Shown in pieces: positions 1-8,892 of a stretch of 56,121 bases of DNA. The notes under the pieces were generated by a model. It made no database searches, was not told where the DNA came from, and was given only the letters and a program-made list of their open reading frames with translations. Numbering within the stretch: the stretch's first letter is position 1; the number at the start of each line of letters is the position of its first letter. The DNA lies in NCBI RefSeq assembly GCF_016056305.1, contig NZ_JAECZC010000097.1:1-56121 (forward strand). The letters run 5' to 3'. The position numbers were made by a program, and so were the translations under genes. This stretch comes from Amazonocrinis nigriterrae CENA67. GTDB taxonomy: Bacteria > Cyanobacteriota > Cyanobacteriia > Cyanobacteriales > Nostocaceae.

Positions 1-1
1 G

Positions 2-3000
2 GATGAGGGGGATGAGGGGGATGAGGGGGTATTTTCTGGTGCAACTCGTCCTATTCCTCCAGCTTTGATGTCTTCCCCTTTACTCAGGCAGGGAGTTTTA
101 CTGTTTTATATTGGGCTATGTTATTGCCGCTTAGCTGAACAAAATCAGATAGAAAATCGTCGCCATTGGGATGTAGCTAAATGTTATTTTCAGCAATGCT
201 TGAGTGTGTTACAAGTGGCTGGTCGTCCAGATATAGCTGCTGAATTTATTGGTCAACTGGCTGAAGTTTTGCAACATATGCAAGAGTGGGAAGATTTGCA
301 AATTGTTGCTCAAAAATCTTTAGAGTTGCATCAAACTTATGGCAGTCAAATTCAACTTGCTTGTGACTACGGTTTTCTGGCTCAAGTGGCTGTACAACAA
401 GCGCGGTGGGTACAGGCGAGTATATTGGCACATGTATCATTGCTAAAATTAGCTGAGGCGCAAAAGCAAAGCGGGAGTCAACAATCTTTATTTCCGTTAC
501 TATTGGCGCAGATTTCTTATTTAGTTTTAGCGAAAGCACAAAGAAATCTGGGTGAGCAAAATGTCGCCCGTGAATATTTAGATAGAGCTAGTAAGGAACT
601 GTCAGCAGCTTTAGAAAATAGTACTCATCAATATGATGCCCATCGTTATATTCGCCTGTTACGGAGTTTGCGATCGCTCTATTTTGAAGCAGGTAGATAT
701 GTAGAAGCCTACACCATTAGACAGAAACGGCGTTCTGTCGAGCAACAGTATGGTTTCCGCGCTTTCATTGGTGCAGGTCGCTTGCAACCACAACGACAGG
801 CGACAAACCCCGCTTTGATGTCGTCATCTGGAAGTAGCAGTGTCGCTTTAGAAATAGTTGCCTCTGGTCGAGAACGAGATATTAACAATTTAATTGGTAG
901 AATTAGCCGCGCGGATCAAAAGCTGACGGTAATTCACGGTCAGTCAGGGGTGGGTAAAAGTTCTATTGTCAGTGCAGGGTTAGTGCCAGCGTTGCAAAAT
1001 AGAGCAGTTGGTGATCAAATTGCTGTACCTGTGGTCTTACAAGTTTATACCGATTGGGTACAGGCTTTAGGCAAATCTTTGAGTCAGGCAATCTCTCAAA
1101 TCAAGACAGAGGTAGCCATTGAACCGGATGCTTTGCCATACGCTGATACACCCATAACCATTGCCGATATCTTGCAACAATTACGAGAGAATGCTAATAA
1201 CCATCTGATAACAGTTTTAATTTTTGACCAGTTTGAAGAATTTTTCTTTGGTTATAGCGATCGCCAGCAAAAGCAAGCATTCGATAGATTTATCAGTGAC
1301 TGTTTAAATATATCTTTTGTGAAAGTGATTCTCTCCTTACGAGAAGATTATTTACATCGTTTATTAGAATTTCAACATCTCTCAGCCCTAGAGGCAATTA
1401 ATAATAATATCCTGGACAAAAATATCCGCTACCAATTAAAGAATTTTTCGCCAGAATATGCCAAAGCCATCATCCGCAAATTAACAGAACGTTCTCATGC
1501 TCACTTAGAACCTGCCTTAATTGATGCTTTAGTCGATGATTTATCCACAGAATTAGGAGAAGTCCGTCCTATAGAATTGCAAGTAGTTGGGGCACAACTC
1601 CAAGATGAACAAATTACTACACTACAGCAATATCAGCAATATAGACCAAACAAACTAATTGAAAAATATCTCAAAGAACTGATTAAAGACTGCGGCCCAG
1701 AAAATGAACAAGCAGCTTTACTTGTTTTGTATTTATTAACAGATGAAAGTAACAAACGCCCTTTTAAAACTCGTGCAGAATTAACCGCAGAACTAGCAGA
1801 ATTAGAAGATGCTGCCAAATTAGAACTAGTATTAGATATTTTAGTGCGCTCTGGGTTAGTGGTGTTATTCCCTGATGTACCAGAACGCTATCAACTGATT
1901 CATGATTATTTAGTAGATTTAATTCGCTACCTACAGCAACAAGAATCGAGTTTACAAGCACAACTGAACCAACTACGCTCTAAAGTAGATCAAAGTCAAG
2001 CTGAAATTGAGCGACTGAAAACCGAACTCAGACAAAAAAAGCATCAAGTCAAATTAGTAGGTTCTCTCCCGCAACAGGGATTAGATTTAGTTACAGAATT
2101 ACGAGAACTTCGTAAGCGTGAAGAACTGAGTCAGTTAGAAATTGAGCAATTACGAGCTGAACTAAAGGAAAAAGAATTAACAACTCAATTAGCAGAAAGT
2201 CAGGAGAAACAAAGGCTAAGTGAAACTCGATTAAATCGTTCACTGAAAATTGCCTTAACTGCTTCAATCCTCGCGATCTTAGGATTAAGCGTCTCGATTA
2301 TTACAGCAGTCAATAACGAAATTAAAACCCAGAGTGTATCCAGTGAAGCACTGTTTGCTTCCCAAAAAGGTATCGATGCCTTAAAAGAAGGTTTAAAGGC
2401 AGGGAGAAAATTGCAACAAGCAGTCTGGGTAGATGATAATACCAGAGAGCAGGTACAGACAGCGCTCTATCAGGCAGTGTCCGGAGCAAGGGAGTATAAT
2501 CGCTTAGAAGGGCATTTATCTGGAGTAAATACTGCTACATTTAGTCCCGATCGCTCTTTAATTGCCTCTGCTAGTGCAGACACCACTATTAAACTCTGGT
2601 ATCCCGATGGTAGCGAGTTTACAACTTTATCAGGGCACAAAGATGTAGTTAATAGCCTCAGTTTCAGCCCAAATGGTCAAATTATTGCTTCTGCTAGCCA
2701 AGACAAAACAGTAAAATTGTGGAGCCGGGATGGTAAATTGCTTAACACCTTCAATGGTCATCAACTTGGGGTAAATAGTGTTAGCTTCAGCCCTGATGGT
2801 CAAATTATTGCTTCAGCTAGTAGCGACAAAACTATCAAGCTTTGGAATCGAGACGGTAAATTACTCAAAAACTTAGAAAATAATAGTGCTGTGTTAGGTG
2901 TAGCCTGGTCGCCTGATGGTCAAAGTATTGCCTCTGTAAGTGCTGATAACACTATCAGCCTTTGGAGTAGAGACGGTCAGCCACTCAAAACTTGGAAGGG

Positions 3001-4315
3001 ACATAATGATGCAGTCTTGGCTGTATCTTGGTCGCCTGATGGTCAAACAATTGCTACCGCTAGTTTAGACAAAACAATCAAACTTTGGAATCTGTCAGGG
3101 AACTTACTAAGTATTTTGTCAGGTCATAGTGCAGGAGTTACTGGTGTAGCTTGGTCGCCTGATGGTCATACTATTGCTTCAGCCAGCATCGACGAGACAA
3201 TCAAACTTTGGGGTGCTGATGGTGTGTTTTTGGGTACGCTGAAAGGACATAATAATTGGGTAAATAGCGTCAGTTTTAGCTCTGATGGTCGCACCCTCGC
3301 TTCTAGTAGTCGGGACAAAACTATCAAACTCTGGCGTTGGGATGATTTGCTGCTACGCAACCCCAAAACCGATAACAATGATTGGATTACTAGCATTAGT
3401 TTTAGCCCAGATGGACGCACCTTAGCAGCAGCGAGTCAAGATAACACTGTCAAAATTTTAACTCGTTATGGGAAATTACTCCGCACTTTCAAAGGCCATA
3501 ATAAGCAAGTTTGGGGTGTGAGTTTCAGCCCTGATAGTCGGGAAATTGCTTCAGCGAGTAAAGATGCAACGGTAAAGGTTTGGAGTAGCGACGGTAAACT
3601 ATTGCACACCTTGCAAGGTCATAATGATACAGTTTTGGGTGTGGCTTGGACGCCTGATGGTCAAATCATTGCTTCAGCGAGTAAAGATGCAACGGTGAAA
3701 CTTTGGAGTCGTGATGGTAAATTGCTACGCACTTTACAAGGTCATCAAGATGCAGTTAATTGGGTCAGTTTCACCAAGGATGGTCAGTTACTAGCTTCAG
3801 CTAGTGACGACAACACAGTGAAAATCTGGGGTATTGAAGGTAAATTAATATACAACTTAAAGGGTCATAGCCGCCGGGTGAATGGTGTAGCTTGGTCGCC
3901 TGATAGCCAAACTCTTGCCTCAGTTAGTATTGATAGTACGGTGAAAATTTGGAGTCGGAACGGTCGTCTACTTAAAACTCTCAAGGGGGATGGCGATAGT
4001 TTCATCGGTGTCAGTTTTAGTCCTGATGGCAAGACTTTAGCAGCTAGCAGTGATGACAAAATCAGACTTTGGAATCAACAAGGAACTTTGTTGATTGTGT
4101 TGAAAGGTGATAAAGAAGAGTTAACTAGCGTTAGTTTTAGCCCTGATGGTCAAATTTTAGCGGCAGGTAGTGGCAATGGTACAGTAATTTTTCGGAAATT
4201 AGCTGATTTAAAGCTAGAAAATTTACTGTCACAAGGTTGTACTTGGCTACAGGATTATTTGCAGACTAATCAGAGGGTAACAAAAAGTGATCGCGCTTTG
4301 TGTCCTGGTAGGTAA
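2..4315 (+). CDS. nSTAND1-type NTPase with C-terminal WD40 repeats, 5' end outside window
   Basis: Large signalling or conflict-type protein. The frame has no stop back to the left edge, so the gene probably starts outside the window; the first internal starts are TTG at 65 and ATG at 68. Residues counted from 65: about 1-250 are helical and TPR-like; a P-loop (HGQSGVGKSS) lies near 290-300 and a Walker B (VLIFDQFEEFF) near 385; a coiled coil covers about 640-730; one membrane helix lies near 735-755. From about 810 to 1390 I count 14 WD40 units of about 41 residues, enough for two seven-bladed propellers. The architecture fits STAND NTPases, in which propellers sense ligands and the NTPase drives oligomerisation; the ligand is unknown. 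The first codons in the window are three GATGAGGGG units (Asp-Glu-Gly), which resemble a short tandem repeat found between genes elsewhere here. Confidence 0.88.
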   Translation, partial: DEGDEGDEGVFSGATRPIPPALMSSPLLRQGVLLFYIGLCYCRLAEQNQIENRRHWDVAKCYFQQCLSVLQVAGRPDIAAEFIGQLAEVLQHMQEWEDLQIVAQKSLELHQTYGSQIQLACDYGFLAQVAVQQARWVQASILAHVSLLKLAEAQKQSGSQQSLFPLLLAQISYLVLAKAQRNLGEQNVAREYLDRASKELSAALENSTHQYDAHRYIRLLRSLRSLYFEAGRYVEAYTIRQKRRSVEQQYGFRAFIGAGRLQPQRQATNPALMSSSGSSSVALEIVASGRERDINNLIGRISRADQKLTVIHGQSGVGKSSIVSAGLVPALQNRAVGDQIAVPVVLQVYTDWVQALGKSLSQAISQIKTEVAIEPDALPYADTPITIADILQQLRENANNHLITVLIFDQFEEFFFGYSDRQQKQAFDRFISDCLNISFVKVILSLREDYLHRLLEFQHLSALEAINNNILDKNIRYQLKNFSPEYAKAIIRKLTERSHAHLEPALIDALVDDLSTELGEVRPIELQVVGAQLQDEQITTLQQYQQYRPNKLIEKYLKELIKDCGPENEQAALLVLYLLTDESNKRPFKTRAELTAELAELEDAAKLELVLDILVRSGLVVLFPDVPERYQLIHDYLVDLIRYLQQQESSLQAQLNQLRSKVDQSQAEIERLKTELRQKKHQVKLVGSLPQQGLDLVTELRELRKREELSQLEIEQLRAELKEKELTTQLAESQEKQRLSETRLNRSLKIALTASILAILGLSVSIITAVNNEIKTQSVSSEALFASQKGIDALKEGLKAGRKLQQAVWVDDNTREQVQTALYQAVSGAREYNRLEGHLSGVNTATFSPDRSLIASASADTTIKLWYPDGSEFTTLSGHKDVVNSLSFSPNGQIIASASQDKTVKLWSRDGKLLNTFNGHQLGVNSVSFSPDGQIIASASSDKTIKLWNRDGKLLKNLENNSAVLGVAWSPDGQSIASVSADNTISLWSRDGQPLKTWKGHNDAVLAVSWSPDGQTIATASLDKTIKLWNLSGNLLSILSGHSAGVTGVAWSPDGHTIASASIDETIKLWGADGVFLGTLKGHNNWVNSVSFSSDGRTLASSSRDKTIKLWRWDDLLLRNPKTDNNDWITSISFSPDGRTLAAASQDNTVKILTRYGKLLRTFKGHNKQVWGVSFSPDSREIASASKDATVKVWSSDGKLLHTLQGHNDTVLGVAWTPDGQIIASASKDATVKLWSRDGKLLRTLQGHQDAVNWVSFTKDGQLLASASDDNTVKIWGIEGKLIYNLKGHSRRVNGVAWSPDSQTLASVSIDSTVKIWSRNGRLLKTLKGDGDSFIGVSFSPDGKTLAASSDDKIRLWNQQGTLLIVLKGDKEELTSVSFSPDGQILAAGSGNGTVIFRKLADLKLENLLSQGCTWLQDYLQTNQRVTKSDRALCPGR

Positions 4316-4321
4316 TCGGGT

Positions 4322-4398
4322 GCAGGGGGGATGAGGGGGATGAGGGAGATGAGGGAGAATTCTTAACTCCTAACTCCTAACTCCTAACTCCTAACTCT
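4322..4398. repeat. short tandem repeats: GATGAGGGA 9-mers then AACTCCT heptamers
   Basis: The space between the convergent WD40 and diguanylate cyclase genes holds GATGAGGGG/GATGAGGGA units followed by about five copies of the heptamer TAACTCC. Such short tandemly repeated sequences are typical of heterocystous cyanobacterial genomes. The same 9-mer occurs at 2-28 and after 56058. Confidence 0.85.
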
Positions 4399-4411
4399 TC
4401 ATTCACTGTGG

Positions 4412-6235
4412 TTATATTTCTAGCAAAGACTCATGGTAAATGTTCTCGTTAAATGAGTAACAATAGCGATCGCGCCCCTTTTGTTTGGCATTGTACAGTG
4501 CTTGATCGGCTGAAGTGATGAGTGTATCTGGTTTGATGTCGTAAGTGGGTATGACACAAGTAATACCCAAACTAACTGTGACGATATTCTTGATATCAGA
4601 CTGTGCATGAGGAATAGCCTGATTGTGAATTGCTTGTTGAATATTTTGTGCTACTTTGATCGCTCCTGGTAAGTCAGTATTGGGGAGGAGTACCGAAAAT
4701 TCTTCTCCTCCATAACGCGCTACTAAATCAGCAGGACGGTGAACTGTCTGTTGCACTGTTTTGGCTATTCTAATTAGACAATCATCGCCTCCAAGATGAC
4801 CATAGTAGTCGTTGTAAGATTTGAATTTATCAACATCGAATAAAATCAGTGACAGGGGTTGTTGTTCTTGTGCAAGGCGTTGCCATTCTACTTGCAGTCT
4901 TTCATTGAAGCAGCGACGGTTAGCTACCTGAGTCAAACCATCTAGATTTACTAGTTGTTCTAGTTTCTGATTGGCATCTTCTGCTGTTTCTTTAGCAATT
5001 AATAACTCTGCTGTTCTCTCCTGTACCCGTTGTTCCAAAGTTTCAAAAGATGTTTGTAACTGAAGTGCCATGTTGTTAAACGACTTTGCCAGTTGACCTA
5101 TTTCGTCTTTTGAGCTTATTTTGGCGCGGATATTTAAGTTACCTGCGGTAAACTGCAAAACTATATTGGTAAGGTAAATTATTGGCTTTGTTAGCAGTTC
5201 CCCAATGGTAAAAGCGACGATTGTCACGACTGAAGCGATAATTGCAAATAGAAACATTGCGTCACGCATTTGCTTTTTTACAGGTGCGAGGGCAACAGTC
5301 AGGGGTTGTGCGAACAACACAGACCAAGGTTTATATTTTAAACGAGCGATCGCAATCAAATTAACCTGATTACCTGTTGCTGATAAAGATGCAATTAAAT
5401 ATGAATGTTTATTATCTAATGCTTGCTTAAGTTTTAACTCATTAGTTGCCAATTCTTTGACAGGATAATTGGGCAAACGCCCTTTCCTTTGTAGTTGATT
5501 TATAACCTCCAAAGGCAGAGGTACAATTGATTTAAAAAGTAGTTTTGGTGCAGTACTATGTGCCAAATAAATATAATTTTCATCTAAAAGAATAGCAAAG
5601 GATTTTGCCCCTGCCCGTTCAGTTTGTCGAGTTACTAACTGCTGGACAACAGTAGCATTGTAAGAAACACGCAATACACCCAATATATCTCCCTTGGCAT
5701 TGCGAACCGGACTGCTAAAAAACAGGGTAACAAGATCAGGAATTGTCGGCGATCGCTTCATACCAGAAACAAAGGATAACCCAGTTTGCAGAGGTTTCTT
5801 AAAATAATTTTCAACTGATTCATCTTTGCCAATATTCGATGTCTGTGTATCCAATACATTTTTCCCATTTAAGTCGAGCAAAGCATAGGAGAGAATATTG
5901 AGCATATCTTTGCGACTAAGACGAATTAATGTTTCTGTCGCCAATAGCATTTCGGGGCTGTCATCTCGCTGTTTTGGAGCTAGGCTGAGGTAGCGTGCTA
6001 AACCTGGTAAAATCGCCTCTACGCGCACGGCATTGAGATTACCATCAATAAAGGTATCTATTCTATTAGCGGTTTCGTTAGTCGCCGCAGATAAAGCTTG
6101 TCGGGCGTTGTCTGTTAGTGCTTTTTCAGTTGTCTGTTTGTTAATAAATGCTAATAATAGCAAAGGAATCAAAGCAACAATGAGAAACGAGGTGATCAAC
6201 TTTGTACGGATGCTGCCCAAAAAAGGCTGCTGCAT
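4412..6235 (-). CDS. membrane diguanylate cyclase (Cache-like sensor, HAMP, GGDEF)
   Basis: Predicted to make cyclic di-GMP from two GTP at the inner membrane. Helix 1 lies near residues 12-30, followed by a periplasmic Cache-type sensor to about 320, helix 2 near 325-347, HAMP to about 400, a coiled coil and a C-terminal GGDEF domain. The active-site motif is GGEEF near residue 510, preceded five residues upstream by RPAD, which matches the RxxD product-inhibition site. Both features suggest an active, feedback-controlled enzyme. The ATG lies 9 bases after the stop of the upstream substrate-binding lipoprotein gene, so the two are probably co-transcribed and the lipoprotein may present a ligand to the sensor (inference). 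No EAL or HD-GYP domain is present. Confidence 0.92.
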   Translation of the reverse strand: MQQPFLGSIRTKLITSFLIVALIPLLLLAFINKQTTEKALTDNARQALSAATNETANRIDTFIDGNLNAVRVEAILPGLARYLSLAPKQRDDSPEMLLATETLIRLSRKDMLNILSYALLDLNGKNVLDTQTSNIGKDESVENYFKKPLQTGLSFVSGMKRSPTIPDLVTLFFSSPVRNAKGDILGVLRVSYNATVVQQLVTRQTERAGAKSFAILLDENYIYLAHSTAPKLLFKSIVPLPLEVINQLQRKGRLPNYPVKELATNELKLKQALDNKHSYLIASLSATGNQVNLIAIARLKYKPWSVLFAQPLTVALAPVKKQMRDAMFLFAIIASVVTIVAFTIGELLTKPIIYLTNIVLQFTAGNLNIRAKISSKDEIGQLAKSFNNMALQLQTSFETLEQRVQERTAELLIAKETAEDANQKLEQLVNLDGLTQVANRRCFNERLQVEWQRLAQEQQPLSLILFDVDKFKSYNDYYGHLGGDDCLIRIAKTVQQTVHRPADLVARYGGEEFSVLLPNTDLPGAIKVAQNIQQAIHNQAIPHAQSDIKNIVTVSLGITCVIPTYDIKPDTLITSADQALYNAKQKGRDRYCYSFNENIYHESLLEI

Positions 6236-6244
6236 GGCTTTAAA

Positions 6245-7228
6245 CTAGGAGGGAGGATTCAAGAAGGAAGAATTGAACAAACTTTTTAACTCAGGAATGC
6301 GGGTAACATTTCCAGAGCGAATAAAAAAGTCTGCATATATATTGGCAGTTTTGTAGATGGAGTTAGGGTTGCTAGATTGAAATAATTTTTGATTTTCAGC
6401 TAAATCAGTTAGGTTTACTCCCTCCAGAGAGACTGTATTGCTAGGAATTTTTAAGGCTTTGCTGATGATAGCGTTTCCTTCTTGAACATTTGCTTTCCAG
6501 TAGGCGGCGGCTTGCAGCCATGCTTGCACAAATGCACGAATGTCTTGGGGGCGATCGCGGATTGTATCACCGCGAAAGATAATCATATCTAAAATCAAGC
6601 CAGGAGTTTGTTTACTGGTAAATAAAATATGTCCTCCTGATTTAATAGCTTCAGAAAGATAAGGTTCCCAAGTGTGTCCGGCTTGAATAACATTATTTTT
6701 CAGGTGTTGAGGAATTTCTAAAGCCTCTAATTTAAGCAAGTTCACATCATCGCTGGTTAAGTTAGCAGTTTTCAACATTTCAGTCACAAAAACTTCGCTA
6801 AAACCGCCTAGATTTGCACCTAGCTTTTTCCCTTTCAAGTCAGCGAGGGTTTTAATTTGTGATTGGGCGACTACCACATCTGCTCCTATTGATTCATCTA
6901 TCACCAGCACACCTTGTATATCAGGATTTGTGGCACTTAAGATAATAAAACTTCCCAAGGATGCTGTAATACCATCATACTTACCCGCACTGAAATTTGC
7001 TCTTTCTAATTGAGTGTATCGCTTATTATAAATTAGTTCTACATCTACCCCTTGGGCTTTGAAGAATCCTTTTTCTTTAGCAATGATGCCTGGATATTCT
7101 CCAACAAAATATCCAATTGGCATTTTCAGGGGAGGGCGTTTTAATTCGGTTGGTACTGAAGCATAACAAGCAAATAGCAAACAGATGATAATGAGAAAAA
7201 TACTAAAATATTTGAGTAGTTTAAACAT
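6245..7228 (-). CDS. NMT1/SsuA-type ABC substrate-binding lipoprotein
   Basis: Predicted periplasmic ligand-binding protein of the NMT1/THI5/SsuA class. The N-terminus has a Lys-containing start, a hydrophobic stretch and a lipobox-like LLFAC, so the mature protein is probably lipid-anchored at Cys21. The fold signature is GYFVGEYPGIIAKEKGFF near residues 39-56, then DLKGKKLGANLGG near 130. This class binds small organic molecules such as pyrimidine precursors, sulfonates or nitrate; the ligand here cannot be read from sequence. It follows an ABC ATPase gene by 113 bases and precedes the diguanylate cyclase by 9. With no NMT1-type permease beside it, it may act as a sensor partner of the cyclase rather than a transporter part. 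Confidence 0.85.
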   Translation of the reverse strand: MFKLLKYFSIFLIIICLLFACYASVPTELKRPPLKMPIGYFVGEYPGIIAKEKGFFKAQGVDVELIYNKRYTQLERANFSAGKYDGITASLGSFIILSATNPDIQGVLVIDESIGADVVVAQSQIKTLADLKGKKLGANLGGFSEVFVTEMLKTANLTSDDVNLLKLEALEIPQHLKNNVIQAGHTWEPYLSEAIKSGGHILFTSKQTPGLILDMIIFRGDTIRDRPQDIRAFVQAWLQAAAYWKANVQEGNAIISKALKIPSNTVSLEGVNLTDLAENQKLFQSSNPNSIYKTANIYADFFIRSGNVTRIPELKSLFNSSFLNPPS

Positions 7229-7341
7229 ACAATACTTGATAAATTTTAATAAATTTTTATAAAATATTTCAATAAATTAAATTATCTATTAAAACTTAAA
7301 TAACGGAAAAACCTTGTTAATTTATTTATGAAAAAAAATAA

Positions 7342-8820
7342 TTATTTTCTTATCCCTCCACCCATCAATAAACCAATCTCTTCAACTGTCGCTGTCTGTG
7401 CATCTAAAATAGCGACAAACTCACCCCTGTACATTACAGCAATGCGATCGCTCATTGCCATTACTTCTTCTAATTCAGTAGAAATATACAAGATTGCCGC
7501 GCCGCGATCGCGTTCTGCTAACAATCGAGAATGTACTGCTTCGGTTGCGCCCACATCTAGCCCCCGTGTTGGTTGCATGGCTACAATTAAATCTGGTTCC
7601 CCTGCAAGTTCCCGCGCCAACACTACCTTTTGTTGATTTCCCCCTGAAAGTTGACTGACTTTGATATCTTCTCCCGTCGCCCGGATGTCAAATTCTTGCA
7701 TTGCAGACTTCGCATGATTGCTAATCGCCTCTTTTTGTAATAAAAAGCGACGACAAAACGGCGACTTTTTAAAAGCTTTCAAAATCAAGTTTTGGGCGAT
7801 ACTAAATTGCAAGACCAAACCCATTTTTTGCCTATCTTCAGGAATGTAACCAATAATCCCTCTTTTTAAAGAAGAATCTCCAAACTCGATTTTTCCCTGT
7901 TTAATGCTTTCTAAACCAATGATTGCATTAGCTAATTCTCGCTGTCCATTCCCATCAACACCTGCAATTCCTAAAATCTCCCCCGCCCGCAAATCAAAAG
8001 ATAAGTTGCGGACAGCCACAACACCCCGATTATCTTTCACTTGCAAATTCTGCACTGATAATGCTATCTTTCCTGGCGATAAAGGTGATTTTTGGATATG
8101 TAAAGCCACTTCTCGCCCTACCATCAATTCTGCTAACTGGTGAGGTGTGGCTGATTCGGTTGTGGTCGTTGCTACTACTTTTCCCCGCCGTAATACTGTG
8201 ATTGTCTCGCAGAGATTAATAACTTCCTCTAACTTGTGGCTGATAAAAATAATTGTCTTGCCAGCAGTCGCCAATTGCTGCAAGATCGTAATTAATGATT
8301 TTACTTCCGGTGGTGTCAAGACTGCTGTAGGTTCATCGAGAATCAATAATTGGGCTTGGCGGTAAAGAATTTTGAGAATCTCTACACGCTGCTGTACACC
8401 TATTGGTAAATTTTCTACTTTAGCAGTCGGGTCAACTTCTAATCCATAAGCTTGAGATAATGCGGCAATTTCTTGTTGTTTTTGATGCAGATTCAGATGC
8501 CAATAATTCTCTGTTCCTAAGACAATATTTTCTGTAACAGTCAACTGAGGTATGAGCATGAAGTGTTGGTGCATCATACCGATTTTTAGTCTAATCGCTT
8601 CCTGTGGATCAATAATTTTGACTGGTTGTTCTTGGATATAGATTTGACCACTATCAGGTTGATATAAACCACTAATAATCTTCATTAAAGTGGTTTTACC
8701 TGCTCCATTTTCGCCTAAAATCGCATGAATTTTTCCAGTATCAACGCTCAGGCTAATATGATCATTAGCGACAAATGAGCCAAAGCGTTTCGTGATGTTT
8801 TCTAAGCGTAAATAAGTCAA
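7342..8820 (-). CDS. ABC transporter ATPase with two nucleotide-binding domains (BMP/nucleoside-type)
   Basis: Fused double ATPase of the simple-sugar or nucleoside import class (YufO/NupO-like). The first half has a full Walker A (GENGAGKT, near residue 36), a variant signature (LPIGVQQRVEIL) and Walker B (LLILDEPTAVL). The second half has a degenerate Walker A (GVDGNGQREL), signature LSGGNQQKVVLARE and AMQPTRGLDVGA. This asymmetry is usual for the family. It lies 72 bases downstream of the BMP-family binding protein, its expected partner. The two permease genes that normally complete such a transporter are not in this window, so they must be elsewhere or lost. Likely substrate is a nucleoside or a related compound, inferred only from the neighbour. 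Confidence 0.92.
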   Translation of the reverse strand: MTYLRLENITKRFGSFVANDHISLSVDTGKIHAILGENGAGKTTLMKIISGLYQPDSGQIYIQEQPVKIIDPQEAIRLKIGMMHQHFMLIPQLTVTENIVLGTENYWHLNLHQKQQEIAALSQAYGLEVDPTAKVENLPIGVQQRVEILKILYRQAQLLILDEPTAVLTPPEVKSLITILQQLATAGKTIIFISHKLEEVINLCETITVLRRGKVVATTTTESATPHQLAELMVGREVALHIQKSPLSPGKIALSVQNLQVKDNRGVVAVRNLSFDLRAGEILGIAGVDGNGQRELANAIIGLESIKQGKIEFGDSSLKRGIIGYIPEDRQKMGLVLQFSIAQNLILKAFKKSPFCRRFLLQKEAISNHAKSAMQEFDIRATGEDIKVSQLSGGNQQKVVLARELAGEPDLIVAMQPTRGLDVGATEAVHSRLLAERDRGAAILYISTELEEVMAMSDRIAVMYRGEFVAILDAQTATVEEIGLLMGGGIRK

Positions 8821-8821
8821 T

Positions 8822-8853
8822 TTTAGATTTTAGATTTTGGATTTTGGATTAAA
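8822..8853. repeat. TTTTAGA/TTTTGGA heptamer array
   Basis: Four to five imperfect heptamers fill part of the 72-base gap between the BMP and ABC ATPase genes. Related TTTAGAT heptamers occur near 44460-44530. Confidence 0.7.
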
Positions 8854-8892
8854 ATTTCGATAATTCAGCTATTACACAGTGTATGCAATAAC

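Noticed and set aside
4322-4398. Tandem heptamers as a CRISPR array
   Set aside because: Units are 7-9 bases with no spacers; they are short tandem repeats. The same applies to 30500-30600, 32082-32165 and 34717-34748.
7328-7636. 102-codon plus-strand frame opposite the ABC ATPase
   Set aside because: It is a shadow of the well-supported minus-strand ATPase gene; other antisense frames in glyS, murD, aspC, rtcA and the WD40 gene were rejected for the same reason.
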